64,000 nt of DNA from Candidatus Persebacteraceae bacterium Df01 (GCA_030386295.1 JANQAO010000001.1:261546-325545); one strand, 5' to 3'; counted from the stretch's first letter, positions 1-9,175 are shown. Numbers and translations: made by a program. The notes: generated from the sequence alone by a model not told the origin.

Positions 1-441
1 ATCATAGCCGGTTGTTACTGTGTTAATACAGTTTTCAAACCACAGTGGCTGTGGCAAAATGTCATCATCAAAAAATGCTACATAAGTAGTTTGTGCCAAC
101 GATGCCAAGGTAAAACGACCGAAAAACTTCCAGTTAAAATTGGATACCAACACTCGGTCAACCAAAGACGAAAAATCTGGTGTTGGCTTTTCACTGTCAT
201 TGCACCACACCCAAATTTGTGCCGGCGGTACACTTTGTGCCCGCAACGCTGCGACTTGTTGTTGCAAATAGCCGGGGCGTTTATAGGCGTTAAGAATAAC
301 CGTAATACCGTTTTTGCTATCTGCAGAAAAAGGAATTCCTTCACGCTCAAAAGCAATGCCATTCTTGCGCATAGTGCGTTCTTGCGCCCAAGCATTAATG
401 CGCATCGCTATTTTTTTGAACAATCGTGGCTTGCGGCGCAT
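1..441 (-). CDS. GT-A type glycosyltransferase, 5' part (runs off left edge)
   Basis: The first 147 codons are present and the gene continues beyond base 1. After a basic N-terminus there is a GT-A nucleotide-binding strand (ITVILNAYKRPG, residues 46-57) and then an acidic FFDDD motif (residues 123-127) that serves as the DxD metal and sugar-nucleotide site in this fold. The ATG at 441 shares a base with the stop of wecB (TAATG), so the two are probably translationally coupled. It likely adds a sugar to a surface polysaccharide or LPS; the donor and acceptor cannot be told. The best comparison is with GT2-like or exostosin-like enzymes. The family is fairly sure, the role is inferred. Confidence 0.75.
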   Translation of the reverse strand, partial: MRRKPRLFKKIAMRINAWAQERTMRKNGIAFEREGIPFSADSKNGITVILNAYKRPGYLQQQVAALRAQSVPPAQIWVWCNDSEKPTPDFSSLVDRVLVSNFNWKFFGRFTLASLAQTTYVAFFDDDILPQPLWFENCINTVTTGYD

Positions 442-1577
442 TATGCGTTTTTCGCCAGAATATCTACAATACGTGGGGCAGACAAGCCGTCGCCGTAAGG
501 GTTAGACGCCGCCGCCATGTGTGCATAAACGGCTTCGTTATCCAGCACTTGCGTAGCGGCACTAACAATACCATCTATCGTCGTGCCTACCAATTGTGCA
601 GCACCAGATTCCAGCACTTCTGGGCGCTCGGTGGCATTGCGCATCACCAGCACTGGTTTGTCCAGCGATGGTGCTTCTTCTTGTACTCCACCGCTGTCAG
701 TCAATATGAGGTGGCAACGGTCCATCAACATTACAAAAGCACCATAATCTAACGGGGGGAGTAAAAATATATTGCTAATGTTATTTAACATCTGGCGTAC
801 GGTTTCATGTACCTGCGGGTTCAAATGCACCGCGTATACCAAGTCAATGTGTGGGTGCATCGTTGCCAACTGCACCAGTGCCCGACAAATATTTTGTAAT
901 CCTTCACCAAAACTCTCGCGGCGGTGTCCCGTCACCAAAACAAAGTGTCGCTCATCGGTGGGCGTATAACCGGCAGCAGTCAATTCGGATTTCACAACAG
1001 TGCGCATGGCAACGTCTTCTCGCAATCGCCGGCGTATGAGCAGTAGCGCGTCCAGCACTGTATTGCCTACTACATGCACCTCACCGGAGGCGTTCTCATT
1101 TTTCAAAATGGCGGCATTTTTAGCGGTGGGAGCAAAATGCAAATTAGCCAGCTTGCTAATTAAAACTCTATTAATCTCTTCTGGCCACGGGGCGTGTCGG
1201 TTACCACTGCGCAAGCCTGCTTCCACGTGAGCGATAGTCGTGCCGGCATAAAAAGCGGCAAGCGCACCAGCTAACGCTGTGGTAGTGTCGCCTTGAATCA
1301 CCGTCACATCAGGGCGCAATCGCTCAATAACCTCTCCGGCACCACGTAGCACGGCGGCGACCGAGTTGGACAACTGCGGTCCTTCGTGCATGACTTGTAA
1401 ATTTTCATTAGGCTGTAAATCAAACCAACGCAGCGCTTGCTCCAGCATCTGTTGATGCTGCGAACTTGCGCACACAGTCGTTTTAAAATCCGTTGGACGA
1501 GCGCGTAACGCCGCAACCAGCGGTGCCAGCTTAATGGCTTCCGGTCGAGTGCCGATGAATATGAGGATGTGTTTCAT
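441..1577 (-). CDS. wecB: UDP-N-acetylglucosamine 2-epimerase (non-hydrolysing)
   Basis: This 378-residue cytoplasmic enzyme interconverts UDP-GlcNAc and UDP-ManNAc, a precursor for ManNAc-containing surface polysaccharides. The N-terminal FIGTRPEAIKL motif is diagnostic. The residues known to be catalytic in the family are in place: Asp97 in VIQGDTTT, Glu119 in HVEAGLRSG, the PEE pair near 132-134, and His218 in TGHRRESFGEG. Length is typical. It is the first gene of a leftward pair with the glycosyltransferase that starts on its stop codon. A TAAAAT hexamer ends about 12 nt before the ATG. WecC (ManNAc dehydrogenase) is not in the window. Confidence 0.95.
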   Translation of the reverse strand: MKHILIFIGTRPEAIKLAPLVAALRARPTDFKTTVCASSQHQQMLEQALRWFDLQPNENLQVMHEGPQLSNSVAAVLRGAGEVIERLRPDVTVIQGDTTTALAGALAAFYAGTTIAHVEAGLRSGNRHAPWPEEINRVLISKLANLHFAPTAKNAAILKNENASGEVHVVGNTVLDALLLIRRRLREDVAMRTVVKSELTAAGYTPTDERHFVLVTGHRRESFGEGLQNICRALVQLATMHPHIDLVYAVHLNPQVHETVRQMLNNISNIFLLPPLDYGAFVMLMDRCHLILTDSGGVQEEAPSLDKPVLVMRNATERPEVLESGAAQLVGTTIDGIVSAATQVLDNEAVYAHMAAASNPYGDGLSAPRIVDILAKNA

Positions 1578-2012
1578 TTCGGTTACGATATTTTACCCGC
1601 GTTGTTATTTACATTGACTAACATTTTTACTACAGAGAATTGTCATTAATCAAAGTCAGTGCTTGGAGATAAATGGACGTTGAAGATCATGAGTTGCATG
1701 CGTTGATAGGAGTGGAAAAATTATTTTCGTAAAACAATATTTTTGCAAATTGAGATGTTTGCCGAAAACTGTAAATCAATTAATTATTTGTGGTAAAAGC
1801 TTTAAGATGATTTTTCATATAGGAAAAGATTTTTATTTTGAACGAACAGTGAAATGATTTTTCTATATAGGTAACTAGATGATATTAAAATCATTTGCGT
1901 ACTTGATGGAATGTAGTAAATTAATTCCGAATGCAAATAAAGGCTAGATGTTGTTGATGTTTTATGTTCGCTTGCTTAAGAAATAGCCAAATCTTGCGTA
2001 GGCAAACGCCCA
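1578..2012. other. AT-rich gene-free stretch
   Basis: About 435 bp between wecB and the decayed genes to its right. It is much richer in A and T than the housekeeping part of the window, and neither strand has a credible reading frame. It probably holds the wecB promoter at its left end and otherwise eroded sequence. No repeat, tRNA or terminator was recognised. Confidence 0.5.
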
Positions 2013-2571
2013 TCAATTAATTCGTCTTATTAATTTTTTGAACGTTGGGTTATCACATGGGTTCGTCATACTAACGCATTGTGTCAGCATATTATCAATT
2101 TCTTCATAACTTTTAGCCAATAACATGAGTTTAGCTGGTTTGCGGTATCTCCAAAGCAGGTCTTTTCTAAATATCATCGGGCAGGCGAGAAAAACCATCA
2201 AGAAGCACATTTTCTAAATTCGCTCCTGTGTCTATTTTGTATTCTCTATTGTTTGCAGAGATAATTGCGACCACACCATAGTTATATATTTTTGAATCAT
2301 GAAAAAATAAATGTCCTTCATCGTGTAGATAATGCTCATAAAGACAAGCAGGCATCCATGCTAATTGAGTTTTTTTAGCCGCAAAGTTAAATCAAAGTCT
2401 ACTGAACAAGGGAACCAAGAGCGATATGGCATTTCTTCCAGCGCTGATTTTCGCAACAAACTGTTTGCGTGGAGTAAAAATTTTCTTATGTTTAGTGCCA
2501 AATGTTGATAGATGCCTGTGCCTGATAATTTGAAAGGGCGTAAAAATGCTGTTGATTGGTTTTTCTGCTAG
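2013..2571 (-). pseudogene. Decayed polysaccharide-cluster gene, glycosyltransferase-like
   Basis: Two overlapping leftward frames join into one protein if about two bases are restored near 2167 (…LPDDI then FRKDLLWRYRKP…). The open frame reaches upstream to an in-frame TAG near 2570 without a start codon, giving about 185 residues of a longer lost protein. The central stretch VDFDLTLRLKK followed by a YEHYLHDEG segment recalls the acceptor-side motif of GT2 glycosyltransferases, but I do not recognise the family with confidence. Missing start, internal frameshift and AT-rich composition make it a pseudogene. Confidence 0.5.
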
Positions 2572-2652
2572 CTCTTATACGATTTCTTGAGCGGATGTTT
2601 AGGATGAAGTTACACAAAATAAATTATAATTTCAAGCGCAATTTTTATATTT

Positions 2653-3129
2653 ATGATAGAGAACAGAAAGACAAACCATATGCGACATTTTCTCTTTGGA
2701 CAGCGCATTATTGGAGTCGGAATAAAAAACCCGAAATTCCCTGCATGGTTGGAATTAATGGGTATTGAAGAATATGAGATATATTTTGAAAATGAAGATA
2801 TTTTAAGGAAGGTAGAAGTAAGAAAATATGGAAAAATTGGTGTGTATGCCGGATTAGAGCAAATGAAAACTATTGACGGAGACGTTCTTTTTGCCGAAGG
2901 TAATGCTATTAAGTGTCTTAGCCAGTATTGTTTTTTTAGGAAGTATGAAAGGATTTTTTCCCGCCATCACCCAATCTGTCTAGCTTATGCAGTTGTCTGT
3001 TTTTTGCGTTATTTTATTTCAGGGCGAAGATTAATAGCGTATGCGCCAGTAGCCCTTAAAATGAATGATCAGCTTTGGTTTCACGTTGTAGTTCGACATG
3101 CTGCGACAAAAAGAAAAAAGGAGCAGTAA
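2653..3129 (+). CDS. Hypothetical protein, possibly a degraded gene
   Basis: A 158-residue frame with no family I recognise. It is mixed in composition, with a hydrophobic stretch near residues 108-125 (YAVVCFLRYFISG) and a basic C-terminus. No Shine-Dalgarno sequence precedes the ATG. An overlapping frame starting at ATG 2604 reads plausibly up to an A6 tract at 2724-2729 and could be the true N-terminus, with a one-base gain in the tract joining the two. The next gene overlaps its 3' end. It sits in the eroded, AT-rich island, so it may not be functional. Confidence 0.35.
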   Translation: MIENRKTNHMRHFLFGQRIIGVGIKNPKFPAWLELMGIEEYEIYFENEDILRKVEVRKYGKIGVYAGLEQMKTIDGDVLFAEGNAIKCLSQYCFFRKYERIFSRHHPICLAYAVVCFLRYFISGRRLIAYAPVALKMNDQLWFHVVVRHAATKRKKEQ

Positions 3130-3884
3130 GAATTTATCTGCCTAAGAAATGGGAAGCTACAGATTTATTTGCAAGACTTGACCAAGAAAAAATTAATTAC
3201 GTGGTATTGCGTTGGTGGGAACGATTGCCGAATCTTCCATATAATGATGACATTAATATCTTAACAAGTAACGAACATCATCACTATTTTATTAATTACA
3301 TTGACGCGGGAAAAAATGGCGGGCGGGTGTTAGATGTGTACACGGTATCAGGAATAGAACATTCATCTGCTAGTGTTACTTATTATGAGCCAGAAAAAGC
3401 GAGAGAAATATTGCAAAGCAAAATGGATGGCACGTGTGGCTGTAAGGTGCCGGCGCCATGGCAAGCGTTTATGTCTTTGATTTATCACGCCTTATATCAA
3501 AAAGGATTTTATTCTAACCTTCCATCTATTTACGGTAATCAAAATCAAAGAGGGAAACTTTATAACGAAATTTCAAAACAGGCGACTAAGTTGGGAATAG
3601 ATGTATCTTTAGATATGGAGTCTCTTGAGTTATTTCTTTCCCATAATGACTGGCGACCACCTATTGATAAATTAGCCAGATTATCAATTAGAAATGAATG
3701 GGTGCAATCATATTTCTTTCCCCAAATCAATTGTGAAAAGAAAAATATGTTGGTGCATTTATACTAAGTTTTGGATAAAAGAAATAAAACACGTAAAAAA
3801 CCGTGGCTACACGGATGTGATAACGTGTACGAATCTGCTGAGTATATTGAAGAAATTGCGCCAGATATTATTATTGATGAATAA
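3075..3884 (+). pseudogene. Nucleotidyltransferase-like polysaccharide-cluster protein, frameshifted
   Basis: The first 230 codons (3075-3767) read as a protein with a VVLRWWERLP start, a DDINIL acidic strand, a DVYTVSG strand and a LIYHALYQKGFYSNLPS segment. I associate this pattern with uncharacterised exopolysaccharide-cluster proteins whose N-terminus resembles nucleotidyltransferases. The frame stops at 3767, but the expected continuation is readable in the other frames: VGAFILSF, then FWIKEIKHVKNRGYTD, then HGCDNVYESAEYIEE ending at 3884. Each switch fits one lost base in a short A or T run. The true start may be nearer 3133; only the ATG at 3075 is in frame. Confidence 0.55.
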
Positions 3885-3894
3885 TCAAATTGTT

Positions 3895-5003
3895 TCAACG
3901 GTATTTTTTATTCAAGGGAAGATAAATCCATTGGTTTTCTGATCGTATCTTTTTTTGTCGTGAAGAGAATTTTTTATCCCATATTTTTTTACTAAGTATT
4001 CGGGGAGAGCTAAATAACAATAAGTGAAGATATTGATATGCCTGTTTTTTTGTGTTGTCGGGGGCATTCATTAAAGAGTGATAGCCTAACCCAATAGCCG
4101 GCAGCCAAGATTTCCGATAAGTATGATTAGGAGCCATGGCCATTTCTGATAAAAGCGAGTCCGGGGCTCCAGCTATGTCCCATGATTGCTCAAAGCATGA
4201 AGATGATGAGTCGTGTCTTCGAGAAAATTCAAAATCTATAATTTTTAATTCGTTCTTGTCGGTGAAAATAAAATTTCCCGGATGATTATCAATCATGCTC
4301 CAGCCACTTTCCCATATTTTGTGCAACGCCTTAAAAACTTTTTTTGCGTGATGTATGGGATATGGAGTAACGCTATTTTTTCCCACGTATAACTTGATTT
4401 ATAAAATGGCAGAGTAATACTATTTTTTGTAACTTCTTCTATTGGCGAAATTTCATGGAGATGAGAAAGTGCTTCACGTGCTTTAATTTCTCTTTCCAAA
4501 CAGGAAGGTTGCCAACAGCGAAAGGTTTTTTTTATTTTATATATTTTATTTTTACAAATAACTTCAGCTTTGTTGTACGAGCCATTTGTCAGGATGGTGG
4601 TGACAGCGGCATTTGTCTTATATTCTGCTTCCAGATGTTCAAGTGTGGAAAAAATATTTTTGTACTCCGAGGCGGGCAGTAAAAATTTTGCCAATTTTTT
4701 TGCGAATTGTTGACACTTTGAAATAGCAATGTACTGTTGTCTATTTTGTGTTTTTCTTAATTCTCTTTGAATATTTATTATTCTTGGATTTTCAATTTCG
4801 CCAGCCGTGTCTAGAGGCATAATATCAACAGCCAAAATCGCCGTTAATTTTTCTCCTTTAGTAATACCAAAAGAAATAGCTTTTGCCGATACATCATTAA
4901 CATATGCTAGGATATGAAAGCCAGCACGCTTGTATAAAAAATCTAAGGTGTCAGCGGGCGGTAAGTTATTACTTGGCGAAATAAATATTGTGAAGTGAGT
5001 CAT
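3895..5003 (-). pseudogene. Protein with C-terminal APH/kinase-like domain, one frameshift
   Basis: Two leftward frames (4293-5003 and 3895-4386) become one 369-residue protein if one A is restored to the A6 tract (T6 on the plus strand, 4376-4381), joining …YTWEK to NSVTPYP…. The N-terminal half is not recognised. The C-terminal half is a small-molecule-kinase fold: a glycine-poor nucleotide loop near TNGSYNKAEV, a lysine in KIYKIKK, a catalytic loop DNHPGNFIF and a metal-binding IIDFEFS in place of DFG. Such proteins phosphorylate sugars in LPS or capsule clusters; the substrate here is unknown. It is either a recent pseudogene or a sequence error. Confidence 0.6.
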
Positions 5004-5054
5004 GCTTTAAATTTTTTATTGAAACAATGATTACTAAAAATTATTCTTGTTAGC

Positions 5055-6121
5055 TTAACTTGCTTGGCTCTTAATGATTCCTGCAGGCAAAGATGTAAAC
5101 AGCCATTTATAATTATTGCTAAAATCATTGCCAAAAGCGGCTTCTACGACAAATTTTGCTACGCGCTGTTCATTATAATCGCTATGCGCTCGCCGCCATC
5201 CGGCTTCGGCAGTGGTGCGCCAAGCTACGTCATCTTTTGTAAATTGTTTGATTTTTTCTATCAATTCTTTTTCGTCACTAAAGTACGAAACTTCGTCTTC
5301 GGCAAACAATGCTTTCATACTTTCATTATTAGGTGTCAATACTAGGCAGCCGTTTCCCGCTAACTGTGCTAAACGGTCGGACGAATACAGTGGGATATCC
5401 GTCGCACGACTGAGGTTTAATCCCATTTTACTTTTACTAATGAACGTACTTAATTCTGCGCTATTTAATAATGGATTGTCGCCAAAACCGAAAAACCCAC
5501 AGCGTACATCAGAAATATTTTCCAACATTGCAATATGTTTTTTCGCTCGAGCGCATTAGAGCCAATAAAAAACACGTCATAATTATGTTGTTTGGCGGCA
5601 AATGCGCGCCCAGTTTCAATGCTTGAGTCAACAATGTTTGGCAGATAATATAGTGGTGGCGATTGTGTGACGGCAATCAGAGGACTGTAGTATTCTGGTG
5701 CCATAGTGGCAAAAAAGGCGTCTAAGTACGGTTGCTTTGCGCGTAAGTGTGGCAGTTTATGTTTGGGAAACAGATCCACCCACCATTGTGCAATTTTGCA
5801 TGTTGGCAGGCAGTCTTTTAACGCGGCTAGCGTAGTTGGCATTAGTAATTCACAATGACCCAACAGGATTAAATCGGGATTAAACTGCCGCGCCACCGCC
5901 AGTAAATAATCATTCATTCTTTGCGTGCCTAGTTTTTTACCAAACCCTAAAGGTGCTAGATGGTGCGCCGTATCACGATAGCTGAAGTCCCACACACAGT
6001 GTCCGTTGCGAATTAATCCGTTGGTCATTTTTCTGTCCGTTGTATAGTAGCGTCCGATATGGTTGGAGGACTTGCGCTTAGACAGAAACCAAGAAAAATT
6101 AGCAATATGTAAAATTCGTAT
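5055..6121 (-). pseudogene. CgeB-type glycosyltransferase, start lost and frameshifted
   Basis: Frames 5465-6028 and 5055-5528 combine into a 355-residue protein if one A is restored at the A6 tract (plus-strand T6, 5538-5543): …SNALERK then KHIAMLENISDVRCGFFG. The N-terminus expected for this family (RILHIANFSWFL, then GRYYTTDRKMTNGL and IRNGHCVWDFSYRD) reads open back to an ATA at 6121-6119 where an ATG is expected; a stop lies just upstream. The C-terminal part has the usual NLSRATDIPLYSSDRL and LAGNGCLVLTP motifs. It therefore carries two separate lesions and belongs to the eroded polysaccharide island. Confidence 0.7.
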
Positions 6122-6209
6122 TGTTTGATGTTATTTTACTTGCTGCAATAAACAATGACTAACCTGCCAGATGCGGTTAGCACGCCCTCAACAGTGAGTA
6201 AGCAGACTT

Positions 6210-6522
6210 TCAATGGTTGCTATGCTTTCGTACTACCAACGACGTTAGTAATTCGCCCAAGCCGTGATTAGGAGTGCAGTCGCTTCCGCAGGCTTTTAGC
6301 GAATCGGCGTGGCGCAGATAGCGGTCGTTCGCCTCCTCTGTCATAGGAACTTGCATTTCTTCAAATGATACCGCAGCAGCAAAATCATCATAGTTAATTG
6401 TGTTGGGCAGCGCCACGTTGTTTATTTTCATCCATTGTCGCAGGGGAGTATTTTGTTGCGCAATTGCGCAGTTGGCTAGTGAAAAAGCGCGCCTACAGCT
6501 AGGGCTTTTTTAATATTTTCAT
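6210..6522 (-). pseudogene. Small secreted protein, two frameshifts in the signal peptide
   Basis: The 3' part is an open frame of 73 codons beginning MKINNVALP. Reading upstream, a signal peptide appears across three frames: MKILKK, then ALAVGAL, then FSLANCAIA followed by QQNTPLRQW, which enters the long frame. Restoring one A at the A6 tract (plus T6, 6506-6511) and one T at the T5 tract (plus A5, 6482-6486) gives a 104-residue exported protein with a cleavage site after CAIA. The mature part has two cysteines (ACGSDC) and no family I know. Both lesions are single-base losses in homopolymers. Confidence 0.55.
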
Positions 6523-6587
6523 AAAATATATACTCACTCTCCTTTACTTCTTAAGATAATATTTGAGGCGATAGTTGACAAAGATTG

Positions 6588-7109
6588 TTAATAGCTTAAC
6601 AGGGCGTCAAATGTCCGCTCCTTTAATTTGGCGCGCCCCTCCAGTTCAGATAATTCTATTAGGCAGGCAATCTGTACTATTTCTGCGTTTGCTTCTTCTA
6701 GTAATTCGCATGCTGCTGCCAGAGTGCCACCGGTTGCTAATAAATCATCAACCAAAAATATTTGTGCTCCTGTCGGCAAATCATCTTTTTGCATTTGCAG
6801 GGTGCCATTGCCGTATTCTAGTGCGTAATTCACTGCTCGGGTTTCGCCCGGCAATTTTCCCGGTTTGCGAATTAATACCAGTGGCACATTCAACATGTCG
6901 GCCAGCGGCGCGCCAAATAAAAAACCACGTGCTTCCACTGCCACTACCGCATCTAGGTGCGCTGGCGCCAGAGTTGCCAATGCTGCTACCACTTTGCGGC
7001 GGGCGCTTGCATCGCGCAACAGTGGCGTGATATCCCGAAACAAAATGCCAGGATGAGGAAAGTCTGGCACATCGCGGATGAACTTTTTTAAATAATCTGA
7101 ATGGCTCAC
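6588..7109 (-). CDS. apt: Adenine phosphoribosyltransferase
   Basis: A 173-residue cytoplasmic purine-salvage enzyme that makes AMP and pyrophosphate from adenine and PRPP. It has the family N-terminus (IRDVPDFPHPGILFRDITPL), an EARGFLFG strand around residue 59, and the PRPP-binding motif FLVDDLLATGGT at 118-129. The start is a GTG whose GTGA overlaps the TGA of the upstream nitroreductase, so the two form an operon. Length is normal. Confidence 0.95.
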   Translation of the reverse strand: MSHSDYLKKFIRDVPDFPHPGILFRDITPLLRDASARRKVVAALATLAPAHLDAVVAVEARGFLFGAPLADMLNVPLVLIRKPGKLPGETRAVNYALEYGNGTLQMQKDDLPTGAQIFLVDDLLATGGTLAAACELLEEANAEIVQIACLIELSELEGRAKLKERTFDALLSY

Positions 7110-7711
7110 ATTACTTTAACTGGGACGCTCCAAGCGCCGTCAAAAAAATTATCTACCAGTGCTTGACGCTGGCGCGGTGTCTCTTCACGTGCCCGCATGT
7201 CGTCATCTTTTAGTGTTGCCGCTTCTGCCTGTTTACCAACGGCAATGAATGACAGACAAGCACAATTTTGTGGCACGGCAAAGGCAGCACGTGCCGCTTC
7301 GGCGTCAAAACCTCCCATTTGATGGGCGCGCAATCCTTGATTTTCAGCTTCTAGGACCAGACACATTGCTGCCGCGCCAGTATCGTAGGCGTGAAATGTA
7401 TTGCTCTTACCATTGTGCGCAAAAGCAGTATCGGCGCAAACCAAAATAAGTGCTGCTGCTTGTTGTGCCCATGTTTGATTGTCAGGAACCAGACAATCCA
7501 GCGCTTTTTGCCACGCAGCAGGGTTACGCTCTTTGTCGCACAATACAAAGCGCCACGGTTCTGCGCCAAAACACGAAGGAGCCCAGCGTGCTGCTTCCAT
7601 AAGTGCTTGTAGCGTCTCGGAGGCAACTGGGGACGAACTAAAAGCGCGTGGACTCCAGCGGCTGGCTAGTAACGGATGAATGGGTTCGGAAGTTTGTGCG
7701 GGTTTGTGCAT
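7106..7711 (-). CDS. Nitroreductase family protein
   Basis: A flavin-dependent oxidoreductase of about 201 residues. Motifs are the N-terminal SRWSPRAFSSSPV, the FMN-contacting MEAARWAPSCFGAEPWRF, and a central YDTGAAAMCLVLEA helix, all typical of the nitroreductase fold. I place the start at the ATG at 7711 (MHKPAQ), preceded by AGGA in a good position, rather than 14 codons upstream. The physiological substrate is unknown. The gene overlaps apt by four bases and is first in this two-gene operon. Confidence 0.85.
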   Translation of the reverse strand: MHKPAQTSEPIHPLLASRWSPRAFSSSPVASETLQALMEAARWAPSCFGAEPWRFVLCDKERNPAAWQKALDCLVPDNQTWAQQAAALILVCADTAFAHNGKSNTFHAYDTGAAAMCLVLEAENQGLRAHQMGGFDAEAARAAFAVPQNCACLSFIAVGKQAEAATLKDDDMRAREETPRQRQALVDNFFDGAWSVPVKVM

Positions 7712-7780
7712 TGAGCAGTTCCTGTTTTTTGTAAAGGTTAGACAGTTTAACACTGGTATGGTGCGTGTTATTATGAAAAT

Positions 7781-8005
7781 ATGAAAAAGGTAATTTTTCG
7801 AACAATTTTATTGATATGTTCAATCTTGTGTTGTGTGATAGCCTCGTCAGCAACAGTCGATGAAAAAAATGGATTTAATATCGGTAGTGCGCTGGTGCTG
7901 GCGGATGAGATTTTAATGGGCAGCACGCTGCGTGAAGGCATTCCGGCAATTAATTTGTTAAACAACTGTGTCGCTATAATTACTTTCTATTATGAGCGAC
8001 GGTAA
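7781..8005 (+). pseudogene. Truncated DUF3179-like secreted protein remnant
   Basis: A 74-codon frame with a clear signal peptide (MKKVIFRTILLICSILCCVIASSA) followed by about 50 residues. The segment LADEILMGSTLREGIPAI resembles the start of DUF3179 proteins, which usually exceed 300 residues and have a DEI…GIPAI motif at this place. The rest is missing, and the frame runs into the start of pdxH, overlapping it by 14 bases. It is most likely the stump of a deleted gene; a small exported peptide cannot be excluded. Confidence 0.5.
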
Positions 8006-8648
8006 TTACATTCGGGCGGCGACAGTTAAAAGCGATGATGCCGTTTTTGACGCTATGCGTTGGCGTTCGCCAATGGCGATTTTTGCTGACTGGTTAGTCG
8101 CTGCCGAACATACTGGTATGGAATATCCTAATGCTATGACGTTAGCGACTGTGGACAGCACCGGCATGCCACAGGCACGTATTGTGCTGCTTAAAACATT
8201 TGCTGCCGGTGATGAAGTATTTAAGTTTTTTACCCATCGTGACGGACGCAAGGGTAAGGCGCTACAGACGTGTCCCAAGGCAGCTCTTACGTTTTACTGG
8301 CCACCGTTGTCGCGTCAAGTGTTGGTGGAAGGCGTTGTGCACGAATTGCCACGTGAGGAAACCGCTGTTTATTATCACACTCGCCCAAGACAAAGCCGTA
8401 TTGGTGCTTGGGCCAGTCGTCAATCACAACCGGTAGAGTCTTATGCCGTATTCCGCGCTCAAGTGGCGGCAGAAGAGAAAAAATACGCCAATAAAAAACC
8501 GCCATTACCGCCGCACTGGACTGGATTCATGCTTGTGCCATTGCGATTGGAATTCTGGCAAGATGGTCACTGTCGCCTGCATCAGCGGTTGGTTTTTGAG
8601 CGCGCGTCATCGGCGCAGCCGTGGCAAAGTATGTTTTTACAACCATGA
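7992..8648 (+). CDS. pdxH: Pyridoxamine/pyridoxine 5'-phosphate oxidase
   Basis: A 218-residue FMN enzyme that oxidises PNP or PMP to pyridoxal 5'-phosphate, the last step of vitamin B6 synthesis and salvage. Family motifs include ARIVLLKTF, FFTHRDGRKGKAL, the C-terminal-half RPRQSRIGAWASRQS and the terminal LHQRLVFER. A TATAAT lies at 7975-7980, 11 nt before the ATG, so the leader would be very short. It heads a close run pdxH-aroK-(77 bp)-aroB-hemB and overlaps aroK by four bases. Confidence 0.95.
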   Translation: MSDGNYIRAATVKSDDAVFDAMRWRSPMAIFADWLVAAEHTGMEYPNAMTLATVDSTGMPQARIVLLKTFAAGDEVFKFFTHRDGRKGKALQTCPKAALTFYWPPLSRQVLVEGVVHELPREETAVYYHTRPRQSRIGAWASRQSQPVESYAVFRAQVAAEEKKYANKKPPLPPHWTGFMLVPLRLEFWQDGHCRLHQRLVFERASSAQPWQSMFLQP

Positions 8649-9175
8649 ATGGGCATATTATATTAATTGGCATGACCGGCAGCGGTAAAACGACGGTAGG
8701 GAAAGCACTTGCACTGCTTTTGCAAAGGAAGTTTATGGATATTGATGCGGATATTGAGCGGCGGGAACAGTTGTCTATATCCGATATTTTTTCTCAACAA
8801 GGAGAAACCGCTTTTCGTGCGATAGAAACAGCGACGTTAAAGGAAACGCTGACAATAAAGGACTGGCGGGTGATTGCGACCGGTGGCGGTACGGTGTTGT
8901 CTGATACTAATGGCTCGCAGATGCGAAAAGTAGGCTGGGTGGTATATCTGCAAACTCCGTTGCCTTTACTGGAAGCACGGCTTACCGCTGATAAAGGAAA
9001 GCGACCATTGTTAGACAGTGAGGATTTGTCGGCAACATTGGCCAATATGTTGCAGCGACGGGAAATTTTTTATCAACGTCTGGCGCATCTGGCAGTAGCA
9101 CAGGCGGCGGATGATACGCCGCAGCAAATTGCCGAAAAGATACATGTTGGCTTGCGATACGTAACGCATGATTGA
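8645..9175 (+). CDS. aroK: Shikimate kinase
   Basis: A 176-residue enzyme that phosphorylates shikimate in aromatic amino-acid synthesis. The P-loop GMTGSGKT is at residues 9-16, the DIDADIE metal/substrate motif at 32-38, and the GGG shikimate-binding turn at 80-82. The ATG at 8645 overlaps the pdxH stop as ATGA; a longer frame starting eight codons earlier lies wholly inside pdxH and is less likely. aroB, the enzyme three steps earlier in the pathway, follows. Confidence 0.93.
   Translation: MNGHIILIGMTGSGKTTVGKALALLLQRKFMDIDADIERREQLSISDIFSQQGETAFRAIETATLKETLTIKDWRVIATGGGTVLSDTNGSQMRKVGWVVYLQTPLPLLEARLTADKGKRPLLDSEDLSATLANMLQRREIFYQRLAHLAVAQAADDTPQQIAEKIHVGLRYVTHD

Noticed and set aside
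91-498. 135-codon plus-strand frame at the left end
   Set aside because: Overlaps the glycosyltransferase and the end of wecB, which have clear motifs on the other strand; no homology features.
3694-3942. 82-codon plus-strand frame as an independent gene
   Set aside because: Better explained as the out-of-frame continuation of the frameshifted nucleotidyltransferase-like gene.
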